64,000 nucleotides of DNA from JANWXD01 sp035575135 (GTDB taxonomy: Bacteria; Acidobacteriota; Terriglobia; Bryobacterales; Bryobacteraceae): NCBI GenBank assembly GCA_035575135.1, contig DATLYE010000039.1:31466-95465 (forward strand), read 5' to 3'. The translations under genes were made by a program, and so were the position numbers. Of the stretch, positions 42,823-51,795 are shown piece by piece. The notes under the pieces were generated by a model. That model did not search any database. It was not told the DNA's origin and saw nothing but the letters and a program-made list of their open reading frames with translations. Position 1 is the first letter of the stretch; each line of letters opens with the position of its first letter.

Positions 42823-43653
42823 GTGAGCAAGCGGCGGATGTGTCCCCACTGCCGGGCCTTCATTGACGCGCGCGAGCGCGTGTGCCCTTATTGCGAAACC
42901 GAGGTGGGTCCGCCGGCCGCAGCCCGGATTCCCAGCGATCTGCTCGGCGGCCTGGTGCCGGGCACGCGCTTCGTCACGTTTCTGATTCTCCTGGTGAACC
43001 TCGGGTTGTTCGCCGCCACCTTCATCTACAGCATGCGGCGCGGCAATCCTTCGCCCGCCATGGGCATTGACGGGGTCACCCTCTATACCTTCGGCGCCAA
43101 ACTCCGCGAGGCAGTGCTTTTCGGCGGCGAATGGTGGCGTCTGGTAACCGCGGGTTTCCTGCACGGAGGAGTGCTGCACATTCTGATGAACACCTGGATC
43201 CTGTTCGACCTGGGCGCGCAGGTCGAGGAGATCTACGGCTCCCGCCGCTTCATCGTCATCTACTTCACGGCTACGGTTGTCGGTTTTCTGGCGAGCACTT
43301 TCTGGTCGGCGGGTCTGTCGGTGGGCGCCTCTGCGGGCCTGATGGGGCTGATCGGGGCCATGATCGCTTTGGGAGTCCGCTACCCGGCTTCCATCGCCGG
43401 CGCCATGCGCGGCATGTACGTGCGCTGGGTCCTCTACATCCTTTTGTTCGGACTGCTGCCGGGCCTGCACGTGGACAATGCAGCCCACGTCGGCGGCTTG
43501 GCGGGAGGATTTGCCGCCGCATGGCTGGCCGGCCTGCCGGGCTTGGAAGGAAGTGCTCGCGAACGGATGTGGCGCATCGCCGCCTACGGGGCAACCGCAG
43601 TGACCGTACTTTGCTTCGTGCAGCTGGCACGGCAAATTGCCGCTCTCACGTAG
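42823..43653 (+). CDS. Rhomboid protease with N-terminal zinc ribbon
   Basis: A 276-aa protein starting at GTG 42823 (promoter just upstream). Residues 7-24 hold two CxxC pairs (CPHC, CPYC), a rubredoxin-like zinc ribbon. Then come six membrane helices with the rhomboid active site: GASAGLMG (nucleophile S170) and AAHVGGLAGG (H222), plus the conserved LHGGVLHILMN with His pair. It cuts within-membrane helices. The zinc-ribbon-rhomboid layout is common in Acidobacteriota-like genomes. It is divergent from the BMC locus and 145 bases ahead of mraZ. Confidence 0.92.
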   Translation: MSKRRMCPHCRAFIDARERVCPYCETEVGPPAAARIPSDLLGGLVPGTRFVTFLILLVNLGLFAATFIYSMRRGNPSPAMGIDGVTLYTFGAKLREAVLFGGEWWRLVTAGFLHGGVLHILMNTWILFDLGAQVEEIYGSRRFIVIYFTATVVGFLASTFWSAGLSVGASAGLMGLIGAMIALGVRYPASIAGAMRGMYVRWVLYILLFGLLPGLHVDNAAHVGGLAGGFAAAWLAGLPGLEGSARERMWRIAAYGATAVTVLCFVQLARQIAALT

Positions 43654-43733
43654 CGACAGGTTGTTGCCCTCGGGATTATCCCCCTAGATATAGGAACCTC
43701 GGTGTAACCTGTTGCCCCTACGGAAGAAAGTTC

Positions 43734-43763
43734 TTGCATTTGGTGTGGCTCTCATGCCACAAT
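43734..43763 (+). promoter_or_regulatory. Promoter of the dcw cluster
   Basis: TTGCAT (43734-43739) and CACAAT (43758-43763) are 18 bases apart. The transcript start would be near 43770, at the first unit of the MraZ-type repeats, which fits repression by promoter clearance. Confidence 0.4.
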
Positions 43764-43768
43764 CGGGT

Positions 43769-43808
43769 GTGGCCGATAGTGGCTAAAGGTGACCGAAATT
43801 GGCCGAAA
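43769..43808 (+). promoter_or_regulatory. MraZ-type operator: four 10-bp direct repeats
   Basis: Four back-to-back units with 10-base period: GTGGCCGATA, GTGGCTAAAG, GTGACCGAAA and TTGGCCGAAA. A fifth GTGGC lies at 43745. Tandem G-rich repeats with 10-base spacing upstream of mraZ are the known binding pattern of MraZ in distant bacteria. The last unit covers the TTG start codon and the following codons. Confidence 0.65.
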
Positions 43809-44287
43809 CACGCGAGAACACGGTCCCAATCGAGCCGCCGCGGGGCATCCGCCAGGCCAGCGTGGATGCCAAAGGGCGCTTGAAACTGCCCTCGGTGATG
43901 CAGCAGTACCTGAGCAGTCTGGGAGAGCGCAAGGTCTTTATCACGAGCTTCGATTATCGCACGGGCCGGATTTATCCACTTTCGGCGTGGCGCCAGGTCG
44001 AGCGGTTTTTCGACGAGTTCCGCGAGGACCCGGAGATTGCCGAGCACGTCTCGCTGATCGCCAACGACGTGGGCGCCGACAGCGAGATGGACAGCGAAGG
44101 GCGGCTGCTGCTGCCGCAGGAGTTGCGCCGGCGTTTGAAGCTCGATACGCCGCAGCAGGTTTACCTGCATCCGTACAAAGGGCGGATCAACCTGTACACG
44201 GCCGACGTGTATGCGGCCATGAAGGCGCGCGCAGAAGAAGGATTGCTCGAGAAAGTGCGGCGGCTCGAAGAAAAGGGCCTGAAGTGA
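43799..44287 (+). CDS. mraZ: Transcriptional regulator MraZ
   Basis: A 162-aa MraZ, the first gene of the division and wall cluster. Two AbrB-like halves are seen: SVDAKGRLKLP (21-31) and EMDSEGRLLLPQELRRRLKL. The only in-frame start before the fold is TTG at 43799; a stop codon lies three codons further up, so the start is fixed, giving a short extra N-terminus (AETRENTVPIEPP). MraZ binds repeats at its own promoter and represses the cluster. Here the repeats overlap its start codon. The C-terminus is a charged helix. Confidence 0.93.
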   Translation: MAETRENTVPIEPPRGIRQASVDAKGRLKLPSVMQQYLSSLGERKVFITSFDYRTGRIYPLSAWRQVERFFDEFREDPEIAEHVSLIANDVGADSEMDSEGRLLLPQELRRRLKLDTPQQVYLHPYKGRINLYTADVYAAMKARAEEGLLEKVRRLEEKGLK

Positions 44288-44290
44288 TGC

Positions 44291-45154
44291 ATGCTCCACG
44301 TTCCGGTGCTCGTTCGAGAGGTCTTGGAATACCTGGCGATTCGCCCGGAGGGAATCTACGTGGACGCGACCGCCGGCCTGGGCGGGCACACGGCCGCGAT
44401 CGCCGAGCGGCTGACTTCGGGGTTCGTGATTGCCAACGACCGGGATGCCGAGTCGCTGGAGATGTGCCGGCGGAACCTGGCTCCCTTTGCCGGGCGGGTA
44501 CGCTTCCATCACGGGCGTTTCTCCGAACTTGCCGAGGCGCTGGCCTCCTTCGGCGTGGAGCGCGCCGACGGGCTGTTGGCCGATCTGGGCGCCTCGCTCT
44601 ACCAGCTCACGGATCCGGAACGAGGGTTCTCGTTCTCGGCCGATGCGCCGCTCGACATGCGGATGGATCGAAGCGCCGGGCGGACGGCGGCCGAGATCGT
44701 CAACACCATGGCCGAAAAGGCACTCGCCGACCTGATCTTCAGGTTCGGCGAAGAAAGGAGGGCGCGGAAGATAGCCAGAGCCATCGTTCGGGCGCGGCCC
44801 ATTCGCACCACGCTGGAACTGGCGAGGGTGATCGAGCGGGTCGCGCCCCGGACGAAACGCCTGCATCCGGCCACGCAGACCTTTATGGCCTTGCGCATTG
44901 CGGTCAACGACGAGCTGGGGGAACTGGAGAAGCTGCTCGAACTGATGCCGCGGCTGGTCCGCAGCGGCGGCCGTGCGGTGGTGATCTCGTTTATGTCGCT
45001 CGAAGACCGCCGAGTCAAGCACGGGTTTCAGGCTCTGGCGCGGCAGGGACGGGTACGCGTGCTCACGCGGCACGTGGTGCGGCCGTCCGAGCAAGAGGTG
45101 CGAAGCAATCCGGCGGCTCGCAGCGCTCGCCTGCGCGCCGTGGAGTTTCTTTAA
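44291..45154 (+). CDS. rsmH: 16S rRNA m4C1402 methyltransferase RsmH
   Basis: A 287-aa RsmH (MraW). Motifs: HVPVLVREVLEYL, VDATAGLGGHTAAIAERL (SAM motif I), LLADLGASLYQL, and GFSFSADAPLDMRMD, all diagnostic. It methylates the N4 of C1402 in the ribosomal P site. Starts 3 bases after mraZ; a second ATG at 44286 is out of frame. Slightly shorter than E. coli RsmH (313 aa) with the C-terminal half intact (FMALRIAVNDELGELEKLL, VISFMSLEDRRVK). Confidence 0.96.
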   Translation: MLHVPVLVREVLEYLAIRPEGIYVDATAGLGGHTAAIAERLTSGFVIANDRDAESLEMCRRNLAPFAGRVRFHHGRFSELAEALASFGVERADGLLADLGASLYQLTDPERGFSFSADAPLDMRMDRSAGRTAAEIVNTMAEKALADLIFRFGEERRARKIARAIVRARPIRTTLELARVIERVAPRTKRLHPATQTFMALRIAVNDELGELEKLLELMPRLVRSGGRAVVISFMSLEDRRVKHGFQALARQGRVRVLTRHVVRPSEQEVRSNPAARSARLRAVEFL

Positions 45155-45176
45155 AGACGGGAGCGCGGTAAACACA

Positions 45177-45686
45177 ATGGCAACACAACCCAACTGGCAC
45201 GCTCAATCGGACTGGGACGCGCAGCGGGAGACGGCCCGCCGGCATCTCCCGGGTCCACCGGCAGTGGATCCCTACGCACTGCGCCCTTTGCCGAACGAAG
45301 AGGTCTGGCTGTTTCGCAAAGCGATTGACAACTCGCGTCTGGTGCGCGAGCCGGACCCGAACGCCGGCCGGCGCTGCGGGCAATGGATCGCCGTCACGGC
45401 TGCGGTGACCCTGCTGGCCGCAGCCTCTCTGTGGCCTCGCGTGGAGGAAACGCTGGCGGGCTACCGCATCGAAGCTCTCCGGCAGGAACGCGAGTCGTTG
45501 CTGGCCGAGCGCGCGGCGCTGGATCTGGCCGAAGCCCGGCTGCTCGATCCCCGCCGCCTGGAAGAGCTGGCGCGGATCCAGCAGTTCGTGGACCCCGCCC
45601 CTTCCCAGGTCGTGCACCTGAACCCGAAGGACCGCAACGAGCTGGCCTACCGGCCGGGCACCGACACTGCCCCTCGCAGGCGGTGA
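45177..45686 (+). CDS. ftsL: FtsL-like division protein
   Basis: A 169-aa bitopic membrane protein in the ftsL position between rsmH and ftsI. Cytoplasmic N-terminus (~65 residues), one helix (WIAVTAAVTLLAAASLW, about 70-86), then a periplasmic coiled coil (YRIEALRQERESLLAERAAL) and the family end LLDPRRLEELARIQ. FtsL-type proteins join FtsB and FtsQ to activate FtsW-FtsI. The long cytoplasmic part is larger than in E. coli FtsL (121 aa in total). Sequence alone is weak; position and topology carry the call. Confidence 0.8.
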   Translation: MATQPNWHAQSDWDAQRETARRHLPGPPAVDPYALRPLPNEEVWLFRKAIDNSRLVREPDPNAGRRCGQWIAVTAAVTLLAAASLWPRVEETLAGYRIEALRQERESLLAERAALDLAEARLLDPRRLEELARIQQFVDPAPSQVVHLNPKDRNELAYRPGTDTAPRRR

Positions 45687-45755
45687 GGCTCTGATTCGCC
45701 GAGCGGGGCGCGGCTCGCCGGGATCTTTGCAGCCACAGCGCGAGGAGGTGAGAAA

Positions 45756-47756
45756 GTGAACCCGACCGAGCTGCCAGGCAGCCGCCGGTTGCGTTGGCTC
45801 CGCCGGGCAGGTCTTCTTTGGGCGGCTGCGCTGGCGTTACGTCTGTTTTACCTTCAGGTCGTCCGGCATGAGCACTACCAATCCCTGGCGCAGAAGCAGC
45901 AGGAGCACCGCGTCACCCTCCGCGCGCCCCGCGGAACCATTTTCGACCGCAACGGCGTGCCGCTGGCCGTCACGACGACACGCGAGGCGGTGGTCATCAA
46001 CCCGTTACAGGCGCCCCCGGAAGATGTAGCAGCCGGCATCCTGGCGCCGATCCTGGAGTTGGATCGCGCGGACCTGGCCCGCCGGATCCGCCAGGCGCGG
46101 CAACGCAAGCGCGGATACTTACGCATCAAGCGGCGGCTGAGCCAGGAAGAGTCCGACAGGCTCCGCAGCCTGAAACTGGGGTGGATTCACCTGGTGCCCG
46201 AAAGCGTCCGCTATTACCCCAACGGGCCGCTCGCTTCCCACGTCTTGGGGGCGGTGGATCACGACGGGCGCGGCAACGCCGGAATCGAGCAGACCCTGGA
46301 CGCACACCTGCGCGGCGAGGACGGTCAAATGAACATCCTGACCGATGTGCACGGCCGGGCGCTGCGTTCTCAGTTGGTCCGGGCACCGGCGCCGGGCCGG
46401 AATTTGACACTCACCCTGGACAGCCGCATTCAGTCCGTCGCGGAGCGTGCTCTGGCCGAGGCCGCCTCTGCCGAGGGTTGCCAGTCGGGAAGCCTCGTGG
46501 TGATGGATCCGCATACCGGCGAGATTCTGGCTTTGGCCAGTTATCCGGCGTTTGATCCCAACCAGCCGGTCCGCTCGGCGGCGGACCTGCAGCTCCGGGA
46601 GAACCACGCCGTCTCGGTGCCGTTTGAGCCCGGATCGGTGTTCAAGGTCGTCACGGTGGCGGCCGCTCTGGAGACCACCAACCTGCGCCCTGAGACCGTC
46701 GTTTCTTGCGGCTCGGGACGCATCCGCCTCTTCGGCCGCGTGATCCGCGATCATCACGCCTACCAGGCGCTGCCGGTTTCCGGGGTTCTGGCCAAGTCGA
46801 GCAACATCGGCGCCATTCAGATCGGACTCCGCGTGGGCGAGGCGCGGCTGCTCGACTATGTCCGGCGCTTTGGTTTCGGCCGCCCGACAGGGGTGCCGTT
46901 ACCGGCCGAGTCGGCCGGCCTCGTGCGCGATTTGGAAAAGTGGGGCAAGACCTCGATCGGTTCGGTGGCGATGGGGCACGAGATTTCCGCGACCACGCTC
47001 CAGCTGGCCCGCGCCTGTTCGGCGATCGCCAACGGAGGCCTGCTGGTTGAACCGCGGCTGGTCCTGGCGGCCCGGCGCGGCAACGCCCGCGCGCCACAGC
47101 GCGTCATCCGGCCGGAAACGGCGATCCAGATGCGCCGCATGATGGAGGGGGTGGTCCTGGAGGGAACGGGACAACTGGCACGTCTGGACGGCTACACTGC
47201 GGGAGGCAAGACCGGATCGGCGCAGATCTTCGACCGCACGACGGGGCGCTACACGCACCAGTACAACGCCTCCTTCATGGGCTTTGCGCCCGTGGGCAAC
47301 CCGGCCGTAGTGGTGGTGGTGACGTTGAACGGCTCCTCGCGGTTCGGCGGTGCAGTGGCGGCCCCGGTATTCCGCACCGTGGCATCCGCTGCGTTGAGGC
47401 TTCTGGATGTGCCGCAGGATCTTCCGGAGCTCCCTCCGCCCGTCACAGACGGGCCGGAAGCCCTGGATGACCGGCCCATCGCGGAACTGGCGAGCCCGCC
47501 CGTGCCGGAGCTGTTGCCGGTAATCGAACGCCTGCCAACCGAACCGTTGCGGCTGGACGGCGGCAGGGCCGTCGCAGTGTGGGGCCCGCGCGTGCCCGAT
47601 TTTCGCGGCAAGACGGTGCGGGACGTTTTGGAAGAGTCGGCGGCCCTGGGCCTGCCCGTAGAACTGGCCGGAAGCGGGCTGGCGCGCATGCAGTATCCTC
47701 CTGCGGGAACCATCCTGCCGCGCGGGCAAAAGATCGTCGTGCAGTTTTCCCGATGA
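45756..47756 (+). CDS. ftsI: Division transpeptidase FtsI (PBP3) with PASTA domain
   Basis: A 666-aa class B penicillin-binding protein starting at GTG 45756 after GAGGAGG. N-terminal membrane helix (about 19-35), pedestal domain (YQSLAQKQQEHRVTLRAPRG), then transpeptidase domain with S294xxK297 (PGSVFK), S348-S349-N350 and K485-T486-G487. A single C-terminal PASTA domain (about 604-666, VPDFRGKTVRDVLEESAALG) follows a proline-rich linker. PASTA on a division PBP is more usual in Firmicutes/Actinobacteria and Deinococcus-like groups but also occurs in Acidobacteriota. Stop overlaps the murE start by 4 bases. Confidence 0.96.
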   Translation: MNPTELPGSRRLRWLRRAGLLWAAALALRLFYLQVVRHEHYQSLAQKQQEHRVTLRAPRGTIFDRNGVPLAVTTTREAVVINPLQAPPEDVAAGILAPILELDRADLARRIRQARQRKRGYLRIKRRLSQEESDRLRSLKLGWIHLVPESVRYYPNGPLASHVLGAVDHDGRGNAGIEQTLDAHLRGEDGQMNILTDVHGRALRSQLVRAPAPGRNLTLTLDSRIQSVAERALAEAASAEGCQSGSLVVMDPHTGEILALASYPAFDPNQPVRSAADLQLRENHAVSVPFEPGSVFKVVTVAAALETTNLRPETVVSCGSGRIRLFGRVIRDHHAYQALPVSGVLAKSSNIGAIQIGLRVGEARLLDYVRRFGFGRPTGVPLPAESAGLVRDLEKWGKTSIGSVAMGHEISATTLQLARACSAIANGGLLVEPRLVLAARRGNARAPQRVIRPETAIQMRRMMEGVVLEGTGQLARLDGYTAGGKTGSAQIFDRTTGRYTHQYNASFMGFAPVGNPAVVVVVTLNGSSRFGGAVAAPVFRTVASAALRLLDVPQDLPELPPPVTDGPEALDDRPIAELASPPVPELLPVIERLPTEPLRLDGGRAVAVWGPRVPDFRGKTVRDVLEESAALGLPVELAGSGLARMQYPPAGTILPRGQKIVVQFSR

Positions 47757-49258
47757 CTGAGGCGCCCCCGATCACGCTCGGAGAACTGCTCAAAGGAGCG
47801 CCCCTGCGAGGCGGGCTTCCCGCCGGTGTGGCTGCGGTGCGCGTTGCGGGCCTGGACTACGACTCGCGGCGGATTGCGCCGGGCTTCGTTTTTTTTGCCT
47901 TTCCGGGAGCCCGGCACGACGGACGCGAGTTTGCCCGCGAGGCCCTGGAGCGCGGGGCCGTGGCGGTCGTGAGCCCTTTGCCGCCGCCGGACGGCTTCCC
48001 CGGGCCGTGGATCCAGGTCGAGCACGGGCGCGTCGCACTGGCCGTCGCGGCGCGGAACTTCTACGGCGCGCCCGATGAGCGGCTGCACCTGACGGGCATC
48101 ACCGGCACCAACGGCAAGACCACCACCTCGTACCTGATTGACTCCGTGCTGCGTGCCGCCGACAAAACCACGGCGCTCATTGGGACCATTGAATACCGCC
48201 TGGCGGGCGAAGTGCGGGCCGCCGTCAACACCACGCCCGAATCCCTGGATATCTTCCGGCTGCTGGCGGAGCTCGAACGCCGCGGCGGCACTCATGTCAC
48301 AATGGAAGTTTCCTCCCACGCTCTGGCCCTCGGGAGGGTGTACGGGTTCCGCTTTCACACCGCCGTTTTCACGAACCTGACGCGGGATCATCTGGATTTC
48401 CACGGCACGATGGAAAAATACTTCGCCGCCAAATGCCGGCTTTTCGAAGGCGCCGGGGGCCCTCCCCCGGAGGTGGCAGCCATCAATGCCGACGATGCGT
48501 GGGGCCGCCGCATCCGCGTGGCGGCCCGGAGCCGGCTTTTGCGCTATGCCATCGAATCGGACGCCGACATGCGCGCCGAGAACGTAGTGTCGAGCTCTTC
48601 CGGGCTTCGGTTCGATGTCGGCTACCGCGGGCGGCGCCTGAGGCTCGAGTCCGCGCTGGTCGGCCGGGCCAACGTGTACAACATCCTCGCCGCCTGCTGT
48701 GCGGCCTTGAGTTACGAGGTGGAGCCAGAGGCGGTCGTGCGGGGAATCGCCGATTGCCGCTCGATTCCAGGCCGCTTCGAGCGAGTCGAGCAAGGCCAGC
48801 CCTTCTTGGTGGTCGTGGATTACGCCCACACCGACGACGCGCTGCGGAATCTGATCCAGATGGCGCGGGAGGTCGTGCCCGGGCGGATCATCACCGTCTT
48901 CGGTTGCGGAGGGGACCGGGACCCTGCCAAGCGCCCGCTGATGGGCGCGGTGGCCGGCCAGCTCAGCCACCTGGTCGTGCTCACGTCCGACAACCCCCGC
49001 TCCGAGGATCCGCTGGCCATCATGAAGGACGCCCGCGCCGGACTGGAGCGCCACCCGACGCCGTTTATCGAAGAGCCGGACCGCGCCGAAGCGATCCGCC
49101 GGGCGATCCGGGAGGCGCGGCCGGGTGACGCGGTGCTGATCGCCGGCAAGGGTCACGAGACCTACCAGGTGCTCCGAGACCGTGTGATTCCGTTCGACGA
49201 CCGGGAAGTGGCGCGAGCCGTGTTGCGGGAACTCGGCTACGGCGGGAGGACCACGTGA
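47753..49258 (+). CDS. murE: UDP-MurNAc-tripeptide ligase MurE (meso-DAP type)
   Basis: A 501-aa MurE that adds the third amino acid to UDP-MurNAc-L-Ala-D-Glu. ATG at 47753 overlaps the ftsI stop. Motifs: ATP loop GITGTNGKTTT (115-125), VSSHAL, and the substrate-selecting DNPR motif (DNPRSEDP, 413-416), which marks meso-diaminopimelate specificity (Gram-negative type). The GCGGDRDPAKRP loop is standard. Part of an unbroken operon; stop overlaps the murF start (GTGA). Confidence 0.97.
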   Translation: MTEAPPITLGELLKGAPLRGGLPAGVAAVRVAGLDYDSRRIAPGFVFFAFPGARHDGREFAREALERGAVAVVSPLPPPDGFPGPWIQVEHGRVALAVAARNFYGAPDERLHLTGITGTNGKTTTSYLIDSVLRAADKTTALIGTIEYRLAGEVRAAVNTTPESLDIFRLLAELERRGGTHVTMEVSSHALALGRVYGFRFHTAVFTNLTRDHLDFHGTMEKYFAAKCRLFEGAGGPPPEVAAINADDAWGRRIRVAARSRLLRYAIESDADMRAENVVSSSSGLRFDVGYRGRRLRLESALVGRANVYNILAACCAALSYEVEPEAVVRGIADCRSIPGRFERVEQGQPFLVVVDYAHTDDALRNLIQMAREVVPGRIITVFGCGGDRDPAKRPLMGAVAGQLSHLVVLTSDNPRSEDPLAIMKDARAGLERHPTPFIEEPDRAEAIRRAIREARPGDAVLIAGKGHETYQVLRDRVIPFDDREVARAVLRELGYGGRTT

Positions 49259-50592
49259 AGTTTTCGCTCGGCCAAGTGGCGTGCGTACTGGGGGCGGACC
49301 CGCCCCGGACGGACGCGCTCATCTCCGGCTGGAGCGTGGATTCGCGCACGCTCGAACCCGGCGACCTGTTCTTCGCGCTGCGCGGGCCCCGCCACGACGG
49401 CCATGATTACGTGCCGGAGGCCTTCGCGCGCGGGGCCGTAGCGGCCGTGGTGGAACGGGAGGCAAGCGGCGGACCGCTTCTGCGTGTGGCGGACACCCTG
49501 GAGGCGCTCCAGCATCTGGCGGCCTGGGCGCGCCGGCGCTGGGGCGGCCGGGTCGTGGCCGTCACGGGAAGCGCCGGCAAGACCACAACGAAGGAAGCCA
49601 TTGCGCAGCTGCTCGCCACCGCACTGCGCACCGGCAAAAGCGAGGGCAACCTGAACAATCACGTGGGCGTTCCGCTCTCCCTCCTGCGGCTTGCGGACGA
49701 CTGCGAGGCCGCCGTGCTGGAGCTGGCGATGAACCATGCCGGAGAGATCCGGCAGCTGGCACGCATCGCCCGGCCCGACATCGGCGTGGTGACCATGGTC
49801 GGCTGGGCGCACGCCGGACATTTTCGTTCGCTCGACGAGATCGCCCTGGCAAAGCGGGAGCTGATCGAAGAGCTCGGTCCTGCGGGGGTGGCGGTGCTCA
49901 ACGCCGACGACCCCCGCGTGGCGGCTTTCCGCGAAGTGCACCCGGGCGCGACGATCACCTTCGGCTTCTCCGAAGCGGCCGACGTGCGCGCCAGCGAGGT
50001 TCGCTGCGATCCGAACGGAGCCCGCTTTCGCTGCGGCGGCGTGGAATTCGAAACGCGCCTGCCTGGGCGCCACGGCGTGCTGAACATTCTGGCGGCGCTG
50101 GCGGTCGCCCGCGTGGCCGGCATTCCTTTTGAGCGCCTCCGGGAGCCGGTGCGCAGCTTCGAGCCGCCCCCCATGCGGGGCGAGCGGTTCGAGCACCGGG
50201 GCGTCACGGTGATCAACGACTGCTACAACGCCAACCCGGAAGCCGTGCGTGCCATGCTCGACCTGCTCGGTTCCATCCCCGGCGGGCGGCGCTGGGCCGT
50301 GCTCGGAGAAATGGCGGAGTTGGGGGAGTGGTCGGAGGCGTTGCACCGGGAAGTGGGCCGCTACGCGGCCTCGGGCCGGGTGGACCTGCTCGTGGGAGTA
50401 CGCGGCGCGGCCCGGTATCTCGTCGAAGAGGCCGTCGCGACCGGACTGCCGGAGAGCGCCGCGTTTTTTTTCCAAGAGCCCGAGGAGGCGGGAGACTTCC
50501 TGCGAAATCAAGTCCGGCCCGGCGACGTCGTGCTCTTCAAAGGCTCGCGCGCGACGCGGGTCGAAGCGGCGTTGGAGAGGTTCTTAGAGTGA
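49255..50592 (+). CDS. murF: UDP-MurNAc-tripeptide D-Ala-D-Ala ligase MurF
   Basis: A 445-aa MurF starting at GTG 49255 with 4-base overlap. ATP loop VTGSAGKTTTKE, NYNNHVGVPLSLL-type text (EGNLNNHVGVPLSLLRL), ELAMNHAGEIRQLARIARP, and VINDCYNANPEAVRAML are diagnostic. It joins D-Ala-D-Ala to the tripeptide. The gap to mraY is 67 bases, the longest inside the cluster; no promoter stands out there. The ddl gene that makes its substrate is not in this cluster. Confidence 0.96.
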   Translation: MKFSLGQVACVLGADPPRTDALISGWSVDSRTLEPGDLFFALRGPRHDGHDYVPEAFARGAVAAVVEREASGGPLLRVADTLEALQHLAAWARRRWGGRVVAVTGSAGKTTTKEAIAQLLATALRTGKSEGNLNNHVGVPLSLLRLADDCEAAVLELAMNHAGEIRQLARIARPDIGVVTMVGWAHAGHFRSLDEIALAKRELIEELGPAGVAVLNADDPRVAAFREVHPGATITFGFSEAADVRASEVRCDPNGARFRCGGVEFETRLPGRHGVLNILAALAVARVAGIPFERLREPVRSFEPPPMRGERFEHRGVTVINDCYNANPEAVRAMLDLLGSIPGGRRWAVLGEMAELGEWSEALHREVGRYAASGRVDLLVGVRGAARYLVEEAVATGLPESAAFFFQEPEEAGDFLRNQVRPGDVVLFKGSRATRVEAALERFLE

Positions 50593-50659
50593 GCAAGCGG
50601 CAAAGAGGCGCCGTCGCAACGCGCCGCGCCGCCTTGCGGGGAGGCGCCTGAAAGATCCC

Positions 50660-51793
50660 ATGCTTTACTGGCTGCTCTACGAACAACTTTATCCCCATGT
50701 CATTCCCTTTCCTCTGTTCCGTTATGTGACGTTCCGCACCGCGGTGGCCAGCCTCACGGCCCTGTTTCTTTCCCTCGTCCTGGGGCCGTGGGTGATTCGG
50801 AAGCTGCGGGCGATGCAGGTCCGGCAGTACATCCGCGAGGACGGACCCCCTTCACACTTTGCCAAGGCGGGCACTCCCACGATGGGCGGCATCCTGATCC
50901 TGATTTCCATCGTGGTGCCCACGCTGCTCTGGGCCAATCTTCGCAACCTCTATCTGTGGGTGGCCCTGTTCGGACTGCTGGCTTTCGGCGGCATCGGCTT
51001 TTGGGATGACTACAAGAAGGTCCGCAGCGGGCGGAATCTGGGCCTGACCGGCCGCCAGAAGTTCGGCTTGCAGATTCTGGGCGCGCTGCTCGTGGGCGTG
51101 TTCCTGCTGGTGCTGCACGCGTTCGGATTGTATTCGACGGCGATGAACGTCCCCTTCTTCAAGCAGTTCCGGCCGGACCTGCTCGTGGACGCCTGGCTGG
51201 CCAGTCCGTGGACCTATCCGCTGGCCTTCATCTTCTTTTTCCTGTTCCTGATTCTGGTGATCGTCGGCTCGGCCAACGGCGTCAACCTGACCGACGGGCT
51301 GGACGGGCTGGCGATCGGGCTGATGATCATCGCCGCGGGCGCCATGACCGTGCTCACCTACGCCAGCGGTCACGCGCAGTTTGCCACCTATCTGGATCTG
51401 GTCCGGCTGCCCGGCGCCGCCGAACTGACCATCTTCTGCGGCGCCATGACGGGAGCCGCGCTCGGATTCCTGTGGTACAACGCTCACCCCGCCGAAGTCT
51501 TCATGGGCGACGTGGGTTCGCTGTCGCTCGGCGGGGGCGTGGCCACCGTGGCGGTGCTGATCAAGCAGGAGATCCTGTTGATCTTCATCGGCGGCGTCTT
51601 CGTGCTGGAGACACTCTCCGTCATCCTGCAGGTGGGCAGCTACAAGCTGCGCCGCAAGCGCATCTTCAAGATGGCGCCGCTGCACCATCACTTCGAAGCG
51701 CTCGGCTGGCAGGAGTCGAAAATCATCGTGCGGTTCTGGATCGCGGGACTGGTGCTGGCCCTGTTCTCGCTGACCACGCTCAAGCTGAGGTAG
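50660..51793 (+). CDS. mraY: Phospho-MurNAc-pentapeptide transferase MraY
   Basis: A 377-aa ten-helix membrane enzyme that makes lipid I. Diagnostic text: KAGTPTMGGILIL, GFWDDYKKV (first Asp pair), NLTDGLDGLAIG, NAHPAEVFMGDVGSLSLGG (catalytic Asp region) and APLHHHFEALGWQE (His loop). Slightly longer than the usual 360 aa because of a longer N-terminus. It lies between murF and murD (2 bases apart). Confidence 0.97.
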   Translation: MLYWLLYEQLYPHVIPFPLFRYVTFRTAVASLTALFLSLVLGPWVIRKLRAMQVRQYIREDGPPSHFAKAGTPTMGGILILISIVVPTLLWANLRNLYLWVALFGLLAFGGIGFWDDYKKVRSGRNLGLTGRQKFGLQILGALLVGVFLLVLHAFGLYSTAMNVPFFKQFRPDLLVDAWLASPWTYPLAFIFFFLFLILVIVGSANGVNLTDGLDGLAIGLMIIAAGAMTVLTYASGHAQFATYLDLVRLPGAAELTIFCGAMTGAALGFLWYNAHPAEVFMGDVGSLSLGGGVATVAVLIKQEILLIFIGGVFVLETLSVILQVGSYKLRRKRIFKMAPLHHHFEALGWQESKIIVRFWIAGLVLALFSLTTLKLR

Positions 51794-51795
51794 GC

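Noticed and set aside
47249..49156. A 635-aa minus-strand frame across ftsI and murE
   Set aside because: Both plus-strand genes are unmistakable and overlap; this is a composition shadow.
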